DNA from: Chlorobium phaeovibrioides
GTDB taxonomy: Bacteria > Bacteroidota > Chlorobiia > Chlorobiales > Chlorobiaceae
Direction of reading: 5' to 3'
Assembly: GCF_003968655.1 (NCBI RefSeq)
Contig: NZ_RXYK01000006.1
Span: forward strand, 1 to 64,000
DNA length: 64,000 nucleotides
A model generated the notes under the pieces. The model was not told where the DNA came from. It saw nothing but the letters and a program-made list of their open reading frames with translations, and did no database searches. Shown piece by piece: positions 63,033 through 64,000 of the stretch. The position numbers and the translations under genes are program-made. Within the stretch, counting starts at the first letter, position 1; every line of letters begins with the position of its first letter.

Positions 63033-64000
63033 ATGTTACGAAAAACACTTTCGGGCGCAGTGATTGCGCTCTCGCTCACCGGTGCGTCTACGGCTCTTGC
63101 TACAAACGGCATGAACCTTGAAGGCTACGGCGCTAAATCGCACGCGATGGGTGGTACGGGCATGGCTTATGATACCGGCAATTCAGCTGTCATGAACAAC
63201 CCCGCTACCCTCGGAATGATGAAAGAGGGCACCGAGGAGATAGGTATCGGCATCCGGGGTCTGCATCCTGAAGTGCAGTCCGATTATGGCGCCATGAGTG
63301 ACCACTCAAGCGCGACGGCCTTCTATATGCCATCCCTCTCCTATATCCGTAAAGATGGCGACATCACCTGGGGGGCAGCGCTGCTTTCACAGGGCGGGAT
63401 GGGCACCGATTATGGAAATGATTCTCCGCTCTTTCAGGGAGGATATGACGATGAAGAAGTGCGAACAATGTTGAGCGGCAAGGACATCCGCTCCGAGGTC
63501 GGCGTGGGACGGCTGATGTTCCCGATTTCCTATAACCTTACCGACAATACCACCATCGGCGCCTCTGCTGACTTCGTCTGGGCCAGCATGGATCTGCAGA
63601 TGGACATGGACGGCATGCATTTCGGGATGATGGAGACAGGCGGCTCAATGCTCCCGACAGTGATGGCGGATACGCTTGACTATGTTCGGTACGACTTCTC
63701 GAACGGTACCCCCTTCATCGGCAAGGCTGTCGGGTACGGTACGGGCTTCAAGCTTGGCTTCACCCATAAGGTCAGTAAGCTGCTCACCATAGGTGGTACC
63801 TACCATTCGCAGACGATGATGTCTGATCTGGAATCAAGCAATGCAAAGCTTACAGTCGTCAATACTGCTGGAACGCAGGATGTATCGGGTAAAATCAAGG
63901 TCAACGATTTTGAATGGCCGGCAACCTTTGCCGCTGGTTTGGCTTTGCGTCCGACTGATAAGCTGATGGTTGCGGCTGATGTGAAGTTTGTTGACTGGTC
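63033..64000 (+). CDS. OmpP1/FadL-type outer membrane transport protein, N-terminal part
   Basis: The gene is cut by the window edge; 322 codons are visible. ATG 63033 starts a Sec signal peptide (MLRKTLSGAVIALSLTGASTALA) followed by TNGMNLEGYGAKSHAMGGTGMAYDTGNSAVMNNPATLGMM, the hatch segment of FadL/TodX-type channels, with the NPA motif. Alternating hydrophobic strands of a beta-barrel follow (for example VGVGRLMFPISYNLTDNTTIGASADFVW). Members move hydrophobic compounds across the outer membrane; the substrate here is unknown. The mature part is rich in Met and Gly. Confidence 0.88.
   Translation, partial: MLRKTLSGAVIALSLTGASTALATNGMNLEGYGAKSHAMGGTGMAYDTGNSAVMNNPATLGMMKEGTEEIGIGIRGLHPEVQSDYGAMSDHSSATAFYMPSLSYIRKDGDITWGAALLSQGGMGTDYGNDSPLFQGGYDDEEVRTMLSGKDIRSEVGVGRLMFPISYNLTDNTTIGASADFVWASMDLQMDMDGMHFGMMETGGSMLPTVMADTLDYVRYDFSNGTPFIGKAVGYGTGFKLGFTHKVSKLLTIGGTYHSQTMMSDLESSNAKLTVVNTAGTQDVSGKIKVNDFEWPATFAAGLALRPTDKLMVAADVKFVDW

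Overview
The window is chromosomal DNA of a green sulfur bacterium (Chlorobi; genus Chlorobium or a close relative). The basis is the set of lineage-typical genes: bchU (bacteriochlorophyllide C-20 methyltransferase), bchP (geranylgeranyl reductase), flavocytochrome c sulfide dehydrogenase (fccAB) with a monoheme cytochrome, atpDC standing apart from other ATP synthase genes, and GTP-type PEP carboxykinase. I do not name a species. An intact bchU points to bacteriochlorophyll c or e rather than d. Base composition looks moderately GC-rich throughout, apart from AT-rich stretches at the origin and some promoters.

Layout. 1-480: 3' end of an IS3-family insertion sequence, abutting bchU (510-1529). 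1613-19535, minus strand: a CoA-transferase gene downstream of an almost gapless division and cell wall (dcw) cluster, read mraZ-rsmH-ftsL-ftsI-murE-murF-mraY-murD-ftsW-murG-murC-ftsQ-ftsA-ftsZ, with a MraZ-type operator at its head. 19646-24120, plus strand: NYN-domain nuclease, chorismate mutase, mltG, pgk, rhomboid protease and a YkvA-like protein. 24087-28880, minus strand: rpmH-rnpA-yidD-yidC-PAP2 phosphatase-rlmD. 28881-33655: the probable replication origin, with DnaA boxes on both sides of dnaA, then dnaN, recF and a DciA-like gene. 33723-39441, minus strand: a flavodiiron protein, a family B DNA polymerase and mnmG, the last flanked by a perfect and a near-perfect parS site. 39859-45796, plus strand: fccAB, secDF and a SurA-like chaperone. 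45785-48799, minus strand: rnhB-yraN and gyrB. 49081-53433, plus strand: RNase E/G, dapD and a C-terminal processing protease. 53372-60090, minus strand: tRNA-Thr, atpD, atpC, ldcA, clpS, glyS, bchP and a Ycf49-like membrane protein. 60248-64000, plus strand: a TlpA-like thioredoxin, pckG, a 62-bp perfect palindrome and the start of an OmpP1/FadL-type outer membrane protein.

Most genes are housekeeping and their calls are firm. The dcw genes run from lipid II synthesis to the Z-ring. The rpmH to dciA block is the usual origin neighbourhood, and the parS sites about 7 to 10 kb away fit an origin-proximal segregation centre. I found no CRISPR array, prophage, defence island or evident new multi-gene system. 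The most unusual items are the spacerless 62-bp palindrome at 62849-62910, the apparent Ycf49/DUF3593 fusion beside bchP, the IS end 20 to 29 bp from the bchU start, the parS pair around mnmG, the MraZ operator touching the mraZ start, and a U-U mismatch in the tRNA-Thr T stem. Many genes lack a clear Shine-Dalgarno sequence, so several starts are uncertain and are marked so.
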